A DNA stretch of 64,000 nucleotides from Parelaphostrongylus tenuis (Eukaryota; Nematoda; Chromadorea; Rhabditida; Metastrongylidae). Location of the stretch: NCBI GenBank assembly GCA_019055375.1, contig JAHQIW010004628.1:62001-126000 (forward strand). The letters are read 5' to 3'. The position numbers were made by a program, and so were the translations under genes. Positions 11,801 to 22,913 of the stretch are shown piece by piece; position 1 is the stretch's first letter, and each line of letters begins with the position of its first letter. The notes beneath the pieces were generated by a model that was not told the DNA's origin, ran no database searches, and saw nothing but the letters and a program-made list of their open reading frames with translations.

Positions 11801-13960
11801 GTCCGAACTACCAAAAGCGTTGAGATGCGAAAGAAATCATGGGACTGCACAATACAATCACATGCATGCGACTTTATGCAGTGATGAACAAAAATCATTT
11901 CCTTTTTTCAGATCTTTTTAGAAATTTGTATGGCGCGAACTTACAGCAACAATATCAGGATGTCACCAGGGCCTGGAATTTGCAGCACGACGACCAGTGC
12001 GAGCATTTTCGCCAGTTCGCCACCACTCTAAGACTTTAGCTCAGAAAACTAGAGAAAATCGGCGCAGGGCACGATAAGGTTAAAGAAGAAACTTTGCTGT
12101 TGAAAAAAACTGAGAAATATATCTTTAGAATAATGAGATAGATAGAAAGACAGTACATCACGCTGAAAGATGGAAATGAATGTGAATTTTCTCTCTCAAA
12201 GAACAAATTCTACAATGAGAATAATTCTTACAAAGACCTTCATTTAGTATAAGGACTGTTTTTCTTCTCTCAAAATTGTAAAGAAAGCGAAAGATAAAAC
12301 AAACACAGAATCATCAAACTATAAACTCTTTCAAATCCATTTGAATGATAGTATTGAAACGATCTTCAAGGATTGTTCTTCTTTATTTTGTAGTGGCATT
12401 AAAATATTCCAACCATATATCCAAGAATGTTAGATGACTGATAATCATTTTTTGAGCCACGCATGTCAGTGGTCTATCAAAGACGGCTGACTTCGAAACA
12501 CGTGTATTGGGCCATATAAGTCAGCCCTCTTTGATAGACCACTGACATGCGTGGCTCAAAAAATGATTATCAGGCATATTAAATTTAAGCTGTGGTCTTG
12601 AGAAAACACTCGAGACGAAAAATGTAGATGATATTAGAAAAGGAGTGAGCAGAACAGGAACCCCGGTAGTGCGGTGGTTCGCACGCCTCTACGGGAGAAA
12701 TGATACAGGGTTAAACTCCCGCCGGAGATTCAAAGCTTTGCATATCACCCAACAACATTCCTGGATATATAATAAGAATAAAGTACGCTTCCCAACGTAA
12801 AACCAAAGGAAAAAAATGGTGAAGAACACAAGCTCACTTGCACTAGCACTTCTAGTTCATCCATGCTCAAATCATTCAATTTCCTTCTGTTTGATAACAG
12901 TTCTCGTCTAACTCGAATATAGGTTTTGACGTCGGAATAACACCACCGAGAACCTGTGAAAAGGCATGTGTAATATCACTATGACCTAAAACAAGTTATG
13001 CCCAGCGTCGTTAGCTCCAATGGACCATTCATTATTCACGAATATCCCGCACAGTGATTCTCCGGGGGCAGAGTAGCGTAGCACCTAGCGATGCAGTACC
13101 ATTAGAAAGCTAAGTGAAAAGCGATGCGCTAGTTGGATTCCCTCCCGCAACACTCTCTTGCAGTCGATCAACGAATGCCTTAGGGAACGTTTTAGCTCGG
13201 TACCTTCGAGACAACAAGGAGAATCGCCTGGACTAGCACTCTACGATATTCATAAAGAGGACGAAATCCTCAAGCGCAGCCGCAGCAAGACGTGACGTGT
13301 TTGATGATCCTTACGGAGGTTGAATGCGAGGAGACGAACCGAAGTTATAGGATCCGCACAGAAAATTGTGGTAAAGGGTTGTGTACAATAAATAAATAAA
13401 ATAATGTGTCGCTCCAGCGCTCTACCAATTTGCCGTGACTGAGGCCGTTTCTGGATTTTAAAGGAAGAACCCGCGACCACGGGATACTTGGTGAGGATGG
13501 ATTGTCGAAGTGTTTAAGTACTAAATCATTAGGTACCTACAGTACCCTGAAATTCCATGAACAACAGCGGTTGCGATATAAGGACGGTCTACACCGGAGA
13601 ACAGGAGCACGCGTACACTACTTCTCAAATATTTCGTTCTTTTTCACATTAGTTAGGTGCCTTTTCCTCTAGATCATGAAAGTCGTAAATGTTACACTGC
13701 GGCTCGCTTTTCTGAGCCCATTTTGCAAAGATTGAATGTTCTTATCTTTGGGATTTTAGGATAATTTACCACAGAAAAAACAAATCTCACGAAACAAATA
13801 CATCCAGAAAAGAAGCTAACCGTCAACAACCATCCTATGATATGCATAGATTTTTGGCCACCTTGCGACGAATCGATCGTATCGCTCCGAAAATGAGCCC
13901 GGCTTGGGGGGGCTCGACGGTGGAGGTCCTGACGAAGTTAATCTAAATTGTTCAGCAGTA
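8854..13960 (-). CDS. letmd1: LETM1-domain-containing protein, LETMD1 type (5' end not found)
   Basis: Eight minus-strand exons join with consistent phases: 13960-13821, 12953-12838, 10893-10811, 10568-10442, 10350-10291, 9673-9533, 9075-8991 and 8921-8854 (TAG), about 272 residues. Motifs in order: SERYDRFVARWPKIYAYHRM (human FLGRHFPRFY region), DVKTYIRVRREL, the membrane segment VPLLLPFGFYIIGFAI, the hallmark FFPRLVLTRHFWT, VRQLDKVIVGNIESLTERQL and the C-terminal MRNLLTKWIKF. Family knowledge: a mitochondrial inner-membrane protein related to LETM1, linked to mitochondrial structure and ribosome or ion functions. Donors include strong GTAAGT and GTATGT; acceptors are TTTTCACAG, TTTACAG and similar. 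The first exon seen begins at an acceptor (TTTTCTAG), so a 5' exon with the mitochondrial presequence is missing. The 1.9-kb intron at 10894-12837 holds other open frames. Confidence 0.87.
9145..9365. mobile_element. Palindromic MITE, family P, copy 2
   Basis: ACCGTGGGACCACGACCTC at the left mirrors GATCGTCCACGGTCTCG at the right, and GGACGGCCTGCCCCACC mirrors GGTGGAGCACACCGTC. It is in a LETMD1-like intron and ends in CGAAAGGG like the other copies. Confidence 0.75.
9411..9522 (+). repeat. SINE family C copy
   Basis: The tail TATGCGTATCACTCAGAATT then GTTGGATATAAAG is diagnostic; the B-box GGTGGAACTCC is degenerate. Confidence 0.55.
9955..10225. repeat. Facing SINE family C copies
   Basis: A minus-strand copy (B-box GGGTTCAACTCCCACAGG, tail TGCATGTCACTCAGCATCC) is followed by a plus-strand copy (GGGTTCAGTTCTCGCC, tail TTTTGCATATCACTCAAGAC). 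The pair is arranged head-to-head like the family A dimers and lies in a LETMD1-like intron. Confidence 0.6.
11461..12005 (-). CDS. Possible nested gene or relic inside a LETMD1-like intron
   Basis: Same strand as the host gene, in its 1.9-kb intron. At the 5' side, ATG near 12005 opens a hydrophobic stretch (MLALVVVLQIPGPG then leucine-rich) that reaches a perfect donor, CT|GTAAGT. Downstream, one frame reads ITVVINDVQLFDEAKFGPFS and stops in TGA; that stop overlaps an ATG opening a 77-codon frame (RLALKEGGAVTFELDVIFES, then WSPYQGYMVDVVSWFSPV). Composition is protein-like, with alternating hydrophobic residues suggesting a beta-sandwich secreted protein. I do not recognise the family. The two frames could be one exon broken by a 1-base deletion, or two unrelated frames. 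Low confidence that it is functional. Confidence 0.3.
12438..12615. mobile_element. Fold-back MITE, family F, copy 1
   Basis: The arms 12438-12482 and 12528-12572 are a perfect 45-bp inverted repeat (for example GAGCCACGCATGTCAGTGG against its complement). It is followed by the family end motif GTGGTCTTGAGAAAACACTC. Related elements lie at 15.0, 27.4 and 58.2 kb. Confidence 0.8.
12655..12775 (+). repeat. SINE family C copy
   Basis: GAACCCCGGTAGTGCGGTGG head, GGGTTAAACTCCCGCC B-box region, and tail CTTTGCATATCACCCAACA then CCTGGATATATAA. Confidence 0.7.
13125..13425 (+). repeat. SINE family D copy
   Basis: It matches the complete copy at 31.5 kb through CAACACTCTCTTGCAGTC, the internal GAAGxAxCGAAA-type block, GGATCCGCACAGAAAATTGTGG and an AATAAATAAATAAA 3' end. 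The tRNA-like head is degraded. Confidence 0.6.
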
Positions 13961-15029
13961 CTAGAAAACATAAACACTCGAAACTCAGATGGTATTCAAA
14001 CCTCAGAAAATCTTTAAGATGAAGTACCTTAAAAAACACAGATGATGAGAGGCTAGAAGAAATCCGGGGTCGTCATTTCGCAACATTCTAGCTCGCTTGA
14101 AAACGACGAACGGTGTAGAACGACAGGAAAGCATCCTTGATAGGAACTGTTATATTTCTCTTCTATGACATTTCGCACAGCCAGAATTTAACGGCACTAT
14201 TCAGGAAGATCATCTTGAAAAAATCCTATTCTCGAAATAGGAAACGCAATGATTACACCGTACACTTCGAAAATATATATACGTGAATACAGTCATTCAA
14301 AAGCATTCTTTCAAACATGGGAAAATAAACATTGAATTAAAAATGCGACCTCAAATTAAGGTTCAAATACTAGCAATTTCTTCAGGAGAGTAAGTTGGTC
14401 ACCCGAAAAAGAAAACACTTCACGTGACAGGAGTATTACTGAAGAACAGATTCGATGATACATATTATTGCAAAAGAAATATAGCGGCTATAAGACAGAG
14501 CACAGAGCTACAGAGCCTTTAGAAAGGTAGTCAGATAGATAGATATAACGGCTTACAGTTACAGGAAATGATACCAGAGATCCTCTATTTTGATTGTTTC
14601 CTAGACGATTAAACAGATTTGAAAACGAGGTCCATCTCATAGTGTAAGGTCTGAATGGCGTATTATAAACAATATAGTACTCAAAAATCTCCAGAGATTA
14701 CACCAGGATCTCAAAAATTACCTCTTAATAATACTATGTACCCAAGAACTTTAGGACTAGTCAATGGCACATGAGAAAAATCATGATAAAAACTTACAGT
14801 GAGCGATGAGAACGATCTCTGTCATCACGACAATCGACTAGGAACACTAACACCGGTGACACACGGATAGCCTATACAGCCACTTAAGATTTGAAAAAGA
14901 AAAAAATCTTGGATAGCGACCATCTTGTCATCTACTGATAGCAACTATTCCTCGAAAATGTTCAAGAAAAGTAAATTTTCTAAGACGTGCTGTTAATTTG
15001 TGGACAAAATACGGTGATACAGTCAGATT

Positions 15030-15435
15030 CACAAACGAAAACTTCAGATCCTTTCAGTATTATTTGAGCCAACTTGTCAAGTGGTTTGGTAAGGGCTCTT
15101 GTACATCCCGCTACACGTGTTTCGTCTTTACAGACTCGTCAGTCGGGCAGAACCCGTCGTCTTTCGATCTTTTAATAGTCAGTTCTCTCGGGAGCGTCAC
15201 ACTCCTTATAGAGAGAGTTATCGACGACGAACGTTTTACACTCTATGTCAAGTGAAATTTTCACCTAACACAGAGTGTTGTGCACTCGATTGTTCTTTGG
15301 CTAGTATCTTTATCATATTATACCTTTATTTCGAGTGCTTTATTAAGACCACAAGTTGGCTCAAATAATAATGAAAGAATCTACTGAAATTTGAGCGTGG
15401 TCTTAACAAAGCACTCGAGATAAAGATATAACATG
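15030..15435. mobile_element. Fold-back MITE, family F, copy 2
   Basis: It contains TATTATTTGAGCCAACTTGT near the left and GTTGGCTCAAATAATAATG near the right as inverse ends, and the terminal motif GCGTGGTCTTAACAAAGCAC. The interior (TACACGTGTTTCGTC, CTCTCGGGAGCG, CGACGACGAACGTTTTACAC) matches the copy at 58.2 kb. Confidence 0.75.
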
Positions 15436-16112
15436 AAAACTTCAGAGTCTATCGGAGCGCATGCCTACGTTGATAACAGCCTAAAATCTCAGTGATGATC
15501 ATGAGATGAAGTCATGAGAAGAGAGTAAGAAAAGGAAGAATAAGAGATAAAAAAAGAGAAAAAGACCTAAAGTACGGAAGAGTACGATAGAACTATATTC
15601 CTAGGCGCTAAGACATTCTACAGCTACATGGAAGGAAGAACTTACTAAGACATTCCAGTACTAAAACATTCGAAAAATAATGAATCCTGTAGATATCATG
15701 AGAAAATTTCAAGAAGATATAAATAGAAATCTAAAGAGGTGGAATGGAAATTCAAAAAATTACTATGACAGACATTATAGGATTATTACTAGTGAATGTA
15801 GATAAGCACTTTGATAATGGACCTGCTTGTTTCTGAACGTCAGGATCATTCAGTCACCAATGGGAATACTACCTGAATCCCGACCTTTTCCTAGCCTTCA
15901 AGTGATTCGTTGAGTTACTGACACCAGTGAGATCACCGTCACGTAGCTCATTTGCTGTAAATTTGGATAAGCTTCATTGGAAAAGAAAAACCTAAACATC
16001 CGTAATACACTAATATATCTACGACCTCTAGATGACTTTGATAATCGTGTAAGTCTAAGGCAAAATTACCACTGTTTTCCCAAAATTCTTCTGAAACATT
16101 ACAGCATTTTCA

Positions 16113-16305
16113 AAACCGTGCACCCACGGCCTCCGGATCTCTGACTGGCAACTCTGGACGGCCTTCTTCACCTCATCTGCGTCCCTAAGCCCCAGCGCGC
16201 TGCGCGTGAAAAAGGCGGAGGCTTGAGATAGAGAGTAGGTGGAGCAGACCGTCCAGAGTGGCCAGTCAGAGACGCAGAGGTCCGTGGGTCCTCGGTCTCA
16301 AAAGG
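16113..16305. mobile_element. Palindromic MITE, family P, copy 3
   Basis: ACCGTGCACCCACGGCCTCC is mirrored by GGTCCGTGGGTCCTCGGT, and CTGGCAACTCTGGACGGCC by GTCCAGAGTGGCCAG. Confidence 0.8.
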
Positions 16306-16474
16306 GAAAATATGACCACTAAATTTCACAATGATAGATAGCACTCATTTGTGTTCAAACTTTTCAAGAGCTCTCATTTCAATACAGAACATTTCAGACA
16401 GAGATAGACCAAGATAATTCTATGAAAAACATCAAACATTGCTCCGAGAGGACAACAAGCACTTGCTGGAAATG

Positions 16475-16480
16475 TTTATT
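16475..16480 (-). other. Poly(A) signal candidate for pen-2
   Basis: TTTATT (AATAAA on the minus strand) about 255 bp beyond the pen-2 stop. Other weaker candidates exist. Confidence 0.3.
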
Positions 16481-16733
16481 ACAAGAAAAATAAATACACA
16501 GGCAAAAACATATTGTGTGTAGGAGAGGATTACATGGTTCACCCGCATAACATAGCAAAGACACCGAATTTCTAAATAAATAATGGACACCTACGAAGGA
16601 TGATAACCATCACAGCCACATAAATTCCTTGACTACTAGAAATTATGAAAACAAAACAGTTTCTATGTACCAAAACCGACTAGTTGTAACCAGAATTGCA
16701 GATAAGTTTTGAAAAAATCGAGCTAGACGTGAA

Positions 16734-18997
16734 CTAAACTCTTCCTACTGGAAAAATGAACGTTAGATAATCGGCCCAAGCCACGCCTCGTGACCGATAG
16801 CTCTGGAAGAATTCAATTAGGAACGGTCATTGGTGACGAAAACAAGAACCAGATATATGTTCGATCAATTCATATTCTCTTCATTTAGCTGCTTTTAACG
16901 GTGGTATGATGTTTCAAGTACGTATTCAATAATGTAGAAATCCATCTCAGCAACAGTTTTTGGAACCTGACCTTAAGCATTCAACACTCCGTGAGACTAT
17001 TTAGGTCTCTTCGAGGTTGGTACGTCAGAGCCATCGGTATGTTCCTGCAGTGCCGCCCGCTTTATCAGTGGCCCATGCCTCCCCCCACTTCTATTAACGT
17101 CTCCCCATCTCTGCTATAAAGTGGGGCTCAGTGTGGAGCGTGGGCCACTGATGAAGCGGACGACATTGCCAAAACGTACGTATAGGTGTGATGCACCCAC
17201 CTCGAAAAGGCTCTAAACATTTTCACAAACTATATTTAATAATGTCAAATAGATGCGCAAAACTTTGAACGTCAGATGGGATTTGAACCCGCATTTCACC
17301 GTTCCAATGGTGCGCGCTAACCATTACACTATCAGATACGTGTAAACCTTGAAGGGTAGTCCTTTCGTAAGTCCAAAGCTCGACAAAGTACTCTTATAGG
17401 TACTCATAAGGAACAAAAGCAGAATGGTCTTGATTCTGAAGTGACTGGATTGAATAACTGTCCTGGCGAAGAAGTCATATAAGATCAAGGCGAAAAGATT
17501 TTGAGCTGTTCTGAATGAACTCCAACGTCTTAAAATGAGACGAAAAGGCAAATACCTCACTATCACCATTTGAAAGAAGGGCCTACAACGCTCACAGCGA
17601 CACTGTCATTCACAATAGCTAAGAAAGGCATGCGTGTGGCACAGTGGTTAGACCTATCAACGCTGCGATACACACGTAGTCACTGGTTCGATCGAGCGCT
17701 CCGAAATCACCAGGTGGTTTATCTCTCTGGTTTCGTTGAACTGGTGTAAGAATTGTCTCGAAGAATAGCATAAGCGGCAGAAATTTGGTGATTCAAGACC
17801 CTAACTTTTCTTTGAAAATAAAGGCGAATGTGCCACTATCACGCAAGACATGGCGTATTTTTTCCGTTTGATCTTCAGGTCTGACCTGGAGAGAGGGGTC
17901 AGGAAGGTGTCGAAATGTAGGCCATCGAGGTGCTACTGGAAGACCGGTTTTCTGAAATATCAGCCTTGGGGGTTTCCTATGCATCGGTATCACATTTTAG
18001 CTTCATTTGAAGTGACTGAATGCATATATGACCTTTACAATGACTCGCGGTGACCTACCGCAGTATCAAGTCAGCGCTGCTTATAATCGCAGACAAGTCC
18101 GGTGTCAATTTTAGCTACTTCAGAGGGACAGAAGGATTGTGAGCCACGGGGGCAAGATCGAACTATCGATCTTGCGCACGAAGCAGAGCATCTCTAACCA
18201 CTGCGCCAGATGCGCTCTCAATAATATTATTCTAAATCAGCAAAAAATGAAAGGCAAGGAAAAACACATGCTCACCTGAAAGATCACTTCCCAGGTACAG
18301 ACAACGATAAGCCAAAACACTACTCCTATGGCGCTCAGGATAACATACATACGAATAGTCGGAGTGATAGCGGAGGATGGACGAAGAAACGCTTCAGCAA
18401 AAAACCACACCACATTCGTAAGCCATACAAGTGGAAGACAAAACAATCCGATTATGAAGTATCTAAAGAAAAAAGTTCTTATAAGTTTCTGAGATAAGAT
18501 TTAAAAGAAGAAAAAAAACAGACACCAGCTCATTCAGGACCGTGGACCCACCCTTCATCTCTAACACCTAGCGAGCTACGTCTACCAATGACACACTGCC
18601 TGGCAGAGATGTAGAGGAGGTGGAGCATACTGTCCAAAGTTGCCAGTTAGAGACGCAAAGGCCGTGGGTCCACGGTCGCGAAAAGGCTATTGGAGAGTTG
18701 TGGTATCTTCTTAAGTCTAAAACTAGGCCTATAAGCTCAGGTATAAGAGAGCTCTCGTAATTTTTATTTCAAAAAATTTAGCATAAACAAGCTCTTGTAA
18801 TTGTTATTTAAGAATATTTTCCAAAATTTGGAGAAAATAAAAAAATTAAAAATTTAAAAAAATCTTCTACTTAGATAAATCGATCGAAAAAATTCCAAAT
18901 TGATGGGGCTGTAACTGTTCAAAGTGCCAGAAATCCTAAGAACTCACTTTCGGCAAATGTCGACTTTAGAGCTATCGCTCATTTTCGAAAGATCCAT
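16734..18997 (-). CDS. pen-2: Presenilin enhancer 2 (gamma-secretase subunit)
   Basis: Three minus-strand exons: 18997-18948 (ATG, donor GTGAGT), 18462-18276 (acceptor TTCTTTAG, donor GTGAGC) and 16802-16734 (acceptor TTCTTCCAG, stop TAG). The split codon AA|A restores a lysine and the second junction is phase 0. The product is exactly 101 residues, the canonical PEN-2 length. The N-terminus ends in VDICRKYFIIGLF; exon 2 holds LPLVWLTNVVWFFAEAFL and the main transmembrane helix IGVVFWLIVVCTWEVIFQ; exon 3 ends DYLTFIFPVGRV, matching the family DYLSF.PLG C-terminus needed for presenilin binding. Known role: activates and stabilises the presenilin fragments in gamma-secretase, hence Notch cleavage. 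The last intron (1.5 kb) hosts a MITE and several SINEs. Confidence 0.95.
17008..17212. mobile_element. Palindromic MITE, family G, copy 1
   Basis: CGAGGTTGGTACGTCAG is partly mirrored by CCACCTCG at the far end; TATCAGTGGCCCATGCC is mirrored by GCGTGGGCCACTGATG. It lies in the last pen-2 intron. A relative is at 43.1 kb. Confidence 0.65.
17245..17340 (-). repeat. tRNA-headed SINE, family A relative
   Basis: The minus strand shows TGGTTAGCGCGCACC and GGGTTCAAATCCCATCTGAC. The ends do not pair as an acceptor stem, so a functional tRNA is unlikely. Confidence 0.5.
17625..17790 (+). repeat. SINE family B relative
   Basis: Head GCGTGTGGCACAGTGGTTAG, B-box-like TGGTTCGATCG, then a tail with GTTGAACTGGTGTAAGAATT. 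The head matches family B at 30.9 kb; the tail differs. Confidence 0.55.
18000..18220 (-). repeat. SINE family B copy (reverse)
   Basis: Minus strand: GCGCATCTGGCGCAGTGG, then the tail with TTGTAAAGGTCATATATGCA. Same family as 28.1 and 30.9 kb. Confidence 0.7.
18535..18690. mobile_element. Palindromic MITE, family P, copy 4
   Basis: GGACCGTGGACCCACC mirrors GGCCGTGGGTCCACGG. It is the shortest of the four copies and lies between pen-2 exons 1 and 2. Confidence 0.75.
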
Positions 18998-19398
18998 CCT
19001 TAGTGCACTGAAAAAGCAGCTCATAAACATTCTAAGGAAACGAGAGATCAAATCGATCGATAACTAACGAGCAGAAATCCAAAGATCCAGAAATCCGCTA
19101 ATAAGGAGAAGGAGAGACGATATATGGCTACGTGAACTTCACAATCATCACAGAATCTCAACTTTTTTTCAAATCGAACATCGTCCGACTGTTTGATGGA
19201 ATTAACATCAAAGGATCGGCTCTTAGCATATAGCAACCGATAGTAAACATGCATGGCTCAAAAATGAGTATCAGGCATATAAGCAAACAATTCCTTTTAG
19301 TAGAAATAAAATTAATTAAGCGCAAAACAATATAAACAAAAAAAACTTTCAAGAAATGTATTAAATATATTCTTCACATATCAATTCATAATCTGAGG

Positions 19399-19599
19399 AT
19401 GTCCGCGTCTTCACACGCTAACCAGAATACTGGAAATATTCCAAGAAAAATCATAGATTCTCCGCAAAACGGGAGTCGCGTCTCCTCGTACGCGGCGTCG
19501 CGACGTCGCGCCGGCGGCAGCTTTACGTGGGTCATCGACGTGCCCAGTCATCTGTGGCTGCCTATGAGCATATCGTTGCGATTGGGTCATCGTTATTGA
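19399..19599. other. GC-rich segment open on both strands
   Basis: A CpG-rich island (CGTACGCGGCGTCGCGACGT) in AT-rich surroundings, 400 bp upstream of the pen-2 start. On the plus strand ATG 19399 opens 66 codons with a basic/serine middle (SYAASRRRAGGS). On the minus strand an ATG near 19591 opens 59 codons (TSRRRVRGDATPVLRRIYDF). Neither has a strong donor inside. It could be a first exon of a divergent gene or only an island. No family recognised. Confidence 0.3.
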
Positions 19600-19767
19600 A
19601 TAGAGCAGGCCTACTCGATATGTTCAAGATCAATTCGGAACTGCTCAGTAGTGCAACCATATCTCGTACGCCTAGATGAGATATGTCCAATTCGATGTCA
19701 GATTTCATAATTTTAAACTCTATTTGTTGCTTAATTTCTGTATGTTGGCCGAGCCACGGTGTGTGGG

Positions 19768-20290
19768 GCGCCGTGGCCGAGTGGTTGTGATGCTCGTCGC
19801 AGCGCGCGTGGGGCAGAACGCCACCTCCAGTACTCTTCAGCAGTCAACAAAGAACTTCCTCTGCAACGCCATGGCCAGGCTATCCTCAACCTCAAAAGGA
19901 GCCATGCTCAATCAGTATTCTAAGATGTTCAAGAAGAAGCTGAAAAACGAACTGTTCAGTGAGGCAACCACATCTTTTATGGCTAGACCAGATTTGTGCA
20001 GTTATAGCCTGATTAGCTGTCGTCGTGGCCGAGTGGTTGTGATGCTCGTTGCGGCGCGTGTGGGGCCGAATCAGCCATTCCCCCTCCCCCCCCCCTTTCC
20101 CCGCCCAATACTTGCAGTCAGCAACGAACACCCTATGGAACGCCACAGCCAGGCTGCCATCGAGACTGCATGAAGACGTGCTTGCTCAAGTGGTGTTCTA
20201 CGACGTTCGAGGCGATTGAATGTTAGAAGTACTGGGATTCGCACAATGAGAAGAAAGCTGTGATATCGGATAATAAATAATCTAAAGTTC
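19768..20290 (+). repeat. Two tandem SINE family D copies
   Basis: Each begins CGTGGCCGAGTGGTTGTGATGC, a head resembling the A-box of tRNA-Ser/Leu. The first is cut at about 20015 and the second runs into TGGGATTCGCACAATGA and an AATAAATAA end. The apparent 165-codon open frame across them is SINE read-through (VVVMLVAARVG repeats twice) and not a gene. Confidence 0.75.
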
Positions 20291-20512
20291 AACTATATTT
20301 GCTGCTTGAATCCTATTTTAATGGTAGAGTACGGTGTGAAAAGTTATATTCAATCATAAGAATGCTGAGATATCAACAAAGCTCAGGACCCTAGGTACAC
20401 GTGCTTAGAACTCCTCCGCGCCAAGCGAGGCCTTAGCTCTGGCCTTTCTCTCAGGCTTGTTTCAACCTACTCAAAGACTACAACTCTTTTTATTCAGCCG
20501 CTTTTAGCAATG

Positions 20513-21230
20513 GTATGATGTTAAAAATATAACCAGTGATGTAGAGTGATGTGCAAAACTTTTGCGTCAGTCGTGACCCGAACCAGCACCTCAATCTCTT
20601 AGGGAATGCGTGCTCTAACACGTTGCGCTACTGACGTCTGACTTGCCGTCACTCTTCCTACGCCACAACGCGTCTATCTGTCAGCAATCAACCGTCAACG
20701 GTTTGGCCCAGATAGTCGATATCGACATTGGACCCGGTCCGGTCACGCTGACATATATTGGGCATTAGATGATCGAGCAGAATTCTCCTTATTTAACCAC
20801 TTAATACGGTGGTATGATGTTATAAATCTACCCAGTGATGTAGAGTGATGTACAAGGCTTATGCGTCAGCTGGGACTCGAACCCGCACATCACTCTATCC
20901 GGTAGCGCGTGCTCTAACCCGTTGCACTACCGATGCCCGTCTATCTGTCCAGCAACCAACCGTCAGCGCTTTGGTCCAGGTAGCCGCCGTCCACATTGAA
21001 CCCAGCCACACTGACAGGTATTGGTTATTGGATGATAAACTAGAATTTCTTCTATATGACCGCTTTTAACGATAGTGTGATGTGAGCAATGGAAAAATGG
21101 GCGTCAGTAGGGCAACGGGATAGAGCATGCGCTCCCGAAAAGAGTAAGGTGTGGGTTCGAGTCCCGGCTGACGTAAAGATTTTGCATATCACTCCACATC
21201 ACTGGGTATATCTGATGACTTTCAGTTATC
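20513..21230. repeat. Cluster of three SINE family A copies (reverse, reverse, forward)
   Basis: Two minus-strand copies (heads ending AAAACTTTTGCGTCAGTC and GCTTATGCGTCAGCTGGG) are followed by a plus-strand copy (GGGTTCGAGTCCCGGCTGAC, tail GATTTTGCATATCACTCCAC). The last two face each other like the dimer at the window start. Each tail ends in a TGGGTATAT-like sequence. Confidence 0.75.
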
Positions 21231-22147
21231 ACCCGTCAACGCTATTGAACAAAGGGGCCATAAATCGGTATAAACCCGGTTGCCGACTTGTGGTCCTTTG
21301 ATTAATACAATTGACGGGTTGCTCCTGACGGTCACCAAATAGAGTGCGAAGGTGAGTGAAAAGCAAAGCAGGGACCTCGGCGGGTGTGGTGGATAGCGCG
21401 TCAGCCCTAAAGGAGTAAATGCGGATACTAACAATGCCTGAGTCCTGAGTTCTGAGTTTACTCGTCAGATCAAATTTTGGCTGTCTTAGGCTTCGTCATG
21501 TTCATGTAGTTACAATGGTCACAAACGGCATTCTCATTTGAAGCTTACAGGAGGTTAGTATATCTTCTTCAAAATCAATGTCTGTCATCTCGGCGACTTC
21601 GCTTTCCATAAAGCCTCGTCGTACATACTATAATTAACTAATCAGTTGGAATAATCAAAATCCTGCATGCCAAGTTCAGTGAGATCGGTATCTCGATTTA
21701 CAACGATCGTAGTCATCTGTAACGCTTCTTTTCTCGAGAGGATATCTGGTGCTCAGTTTGGATTTCAAATAACACGCTCCCTCAGAGGACGTCTACCAAA
21801 GAAGTGAGTTCAAATGTTCAAGCTCCGCTGAAGTGTCCAGAATCAACAGCAACAACTATGAACGCGGGCCATAAGTAAGAGCTGTGGCGTCGAACTTATG
21901 CTGAGAAACTTCCAGCCGCCTCGCAGATCGACCCTGTAACGTGACTGGAACGGCAAGCGAATTCAAAAAATGATGTTTGGTGGCAGTCGTTTGATATTCA
22001 CGTAAATTCGATTGCGACATTCAACTTAGTAGCTTCAAAAATCATGCTAAGTATCTTTCCAAAAAGTTCTAATCCAGAGAGGCTGCAGACCATCTACAAA
22101 ACTTTTGTTTACCGCTTTTTAGCAGACGTATAATGTTATAATGATCA

Positions 22148-22260
22148 TCCGTCGTTGCTGAGTGATATACGCAGCTCTGAATCTGAGGCGGAAGTTGAAC
22201 ACTCGTTTCACTCCTACGGTGGGCGCGTTCCACTGCTACATCACCGAGGCCGTTGTTGTG
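22148..22260 (-). repeat. SINE family C copy (reverse)
   Basis: GCTGAGTGATATACGCAGCT is the reverse tail; GGAAGTTGAACACTCG is the B-box region. Degraded. Confidence 0.45.
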
Positions 22261-22540
22261 CTGACACTCTCTCTACAATGCAAGGTAGTGAAGCCTCGAT
22301 AGCCGACCCTCATCATCGCTTTTGCTCTGCTTTGGTGAGAAGTATAAATTCAAAAGGTTACAGTTGTGTGGGCAAGAATCAAAAGTTATTGACTTATAGA
22401 AAAAATGCCGTCGGTTGAGTCGCTACTAGCGAAACCGCCCTTGTTTTTTCTTGGGTTGGTACTGTTCACATGAAAAAAGGCACAGTCCCACGTCTACTCT
22501 TAAACATCGCACTTGATTTCACTCGAATTTAAAATACGAA

Positions 22541-22913
22541 ATGCAGGCAAAAACTTTGATAGAGGTATCTTATCCTCGAAATCGAGGATTGTTTGGCGAT
22601 TTCACAAACACACTGATGCTTTTCTCGTTCAACACGCATAAAGCTAGGCTTCCTCGCAACCCGTACTACTTACTCTGCGAATATTCTCTGAAAGCTCCGT
22701 ACAATGAGAATCCTGTTATTCATGCGAGATGGCGATTGATTAGTTTAACAAGTAGACTCTCGGTAATGATTTAGTTGCACAGACCACTTTCAGGTCCCAC
22801 TTATATTTATAGAAGTCTATTTGGAATACCGTCTACCATTCGTTTTCATGCCAATTACCAAGAAGTGTCCCGCTGTTCCGAAATACGACTATCAGCTTTT
22901 TTGGGGTACATAA
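22541..22913 (+). CDS. Hypothetical two-exon open reading frame
   Basis: ATG 22541 opens 74 codons to a donor at CTCTCG|GTAATG; an acceptor CACTTTCAG opens a second exon at 22794 that ends in TAA at 22911-22913. The junction is phase 0, giving 113 residues (YYLLCEYSLKAPYNENPVIH, HARWRLISLTSRLS, then VPLIFIEVYLEYRLPFVFMP and KCPAVPKYDYQLFWGT). Without splicing a different frame also stays open past 23000, so the region may be a decayed retroelement. I do not recognise it. Confidence 0.3.
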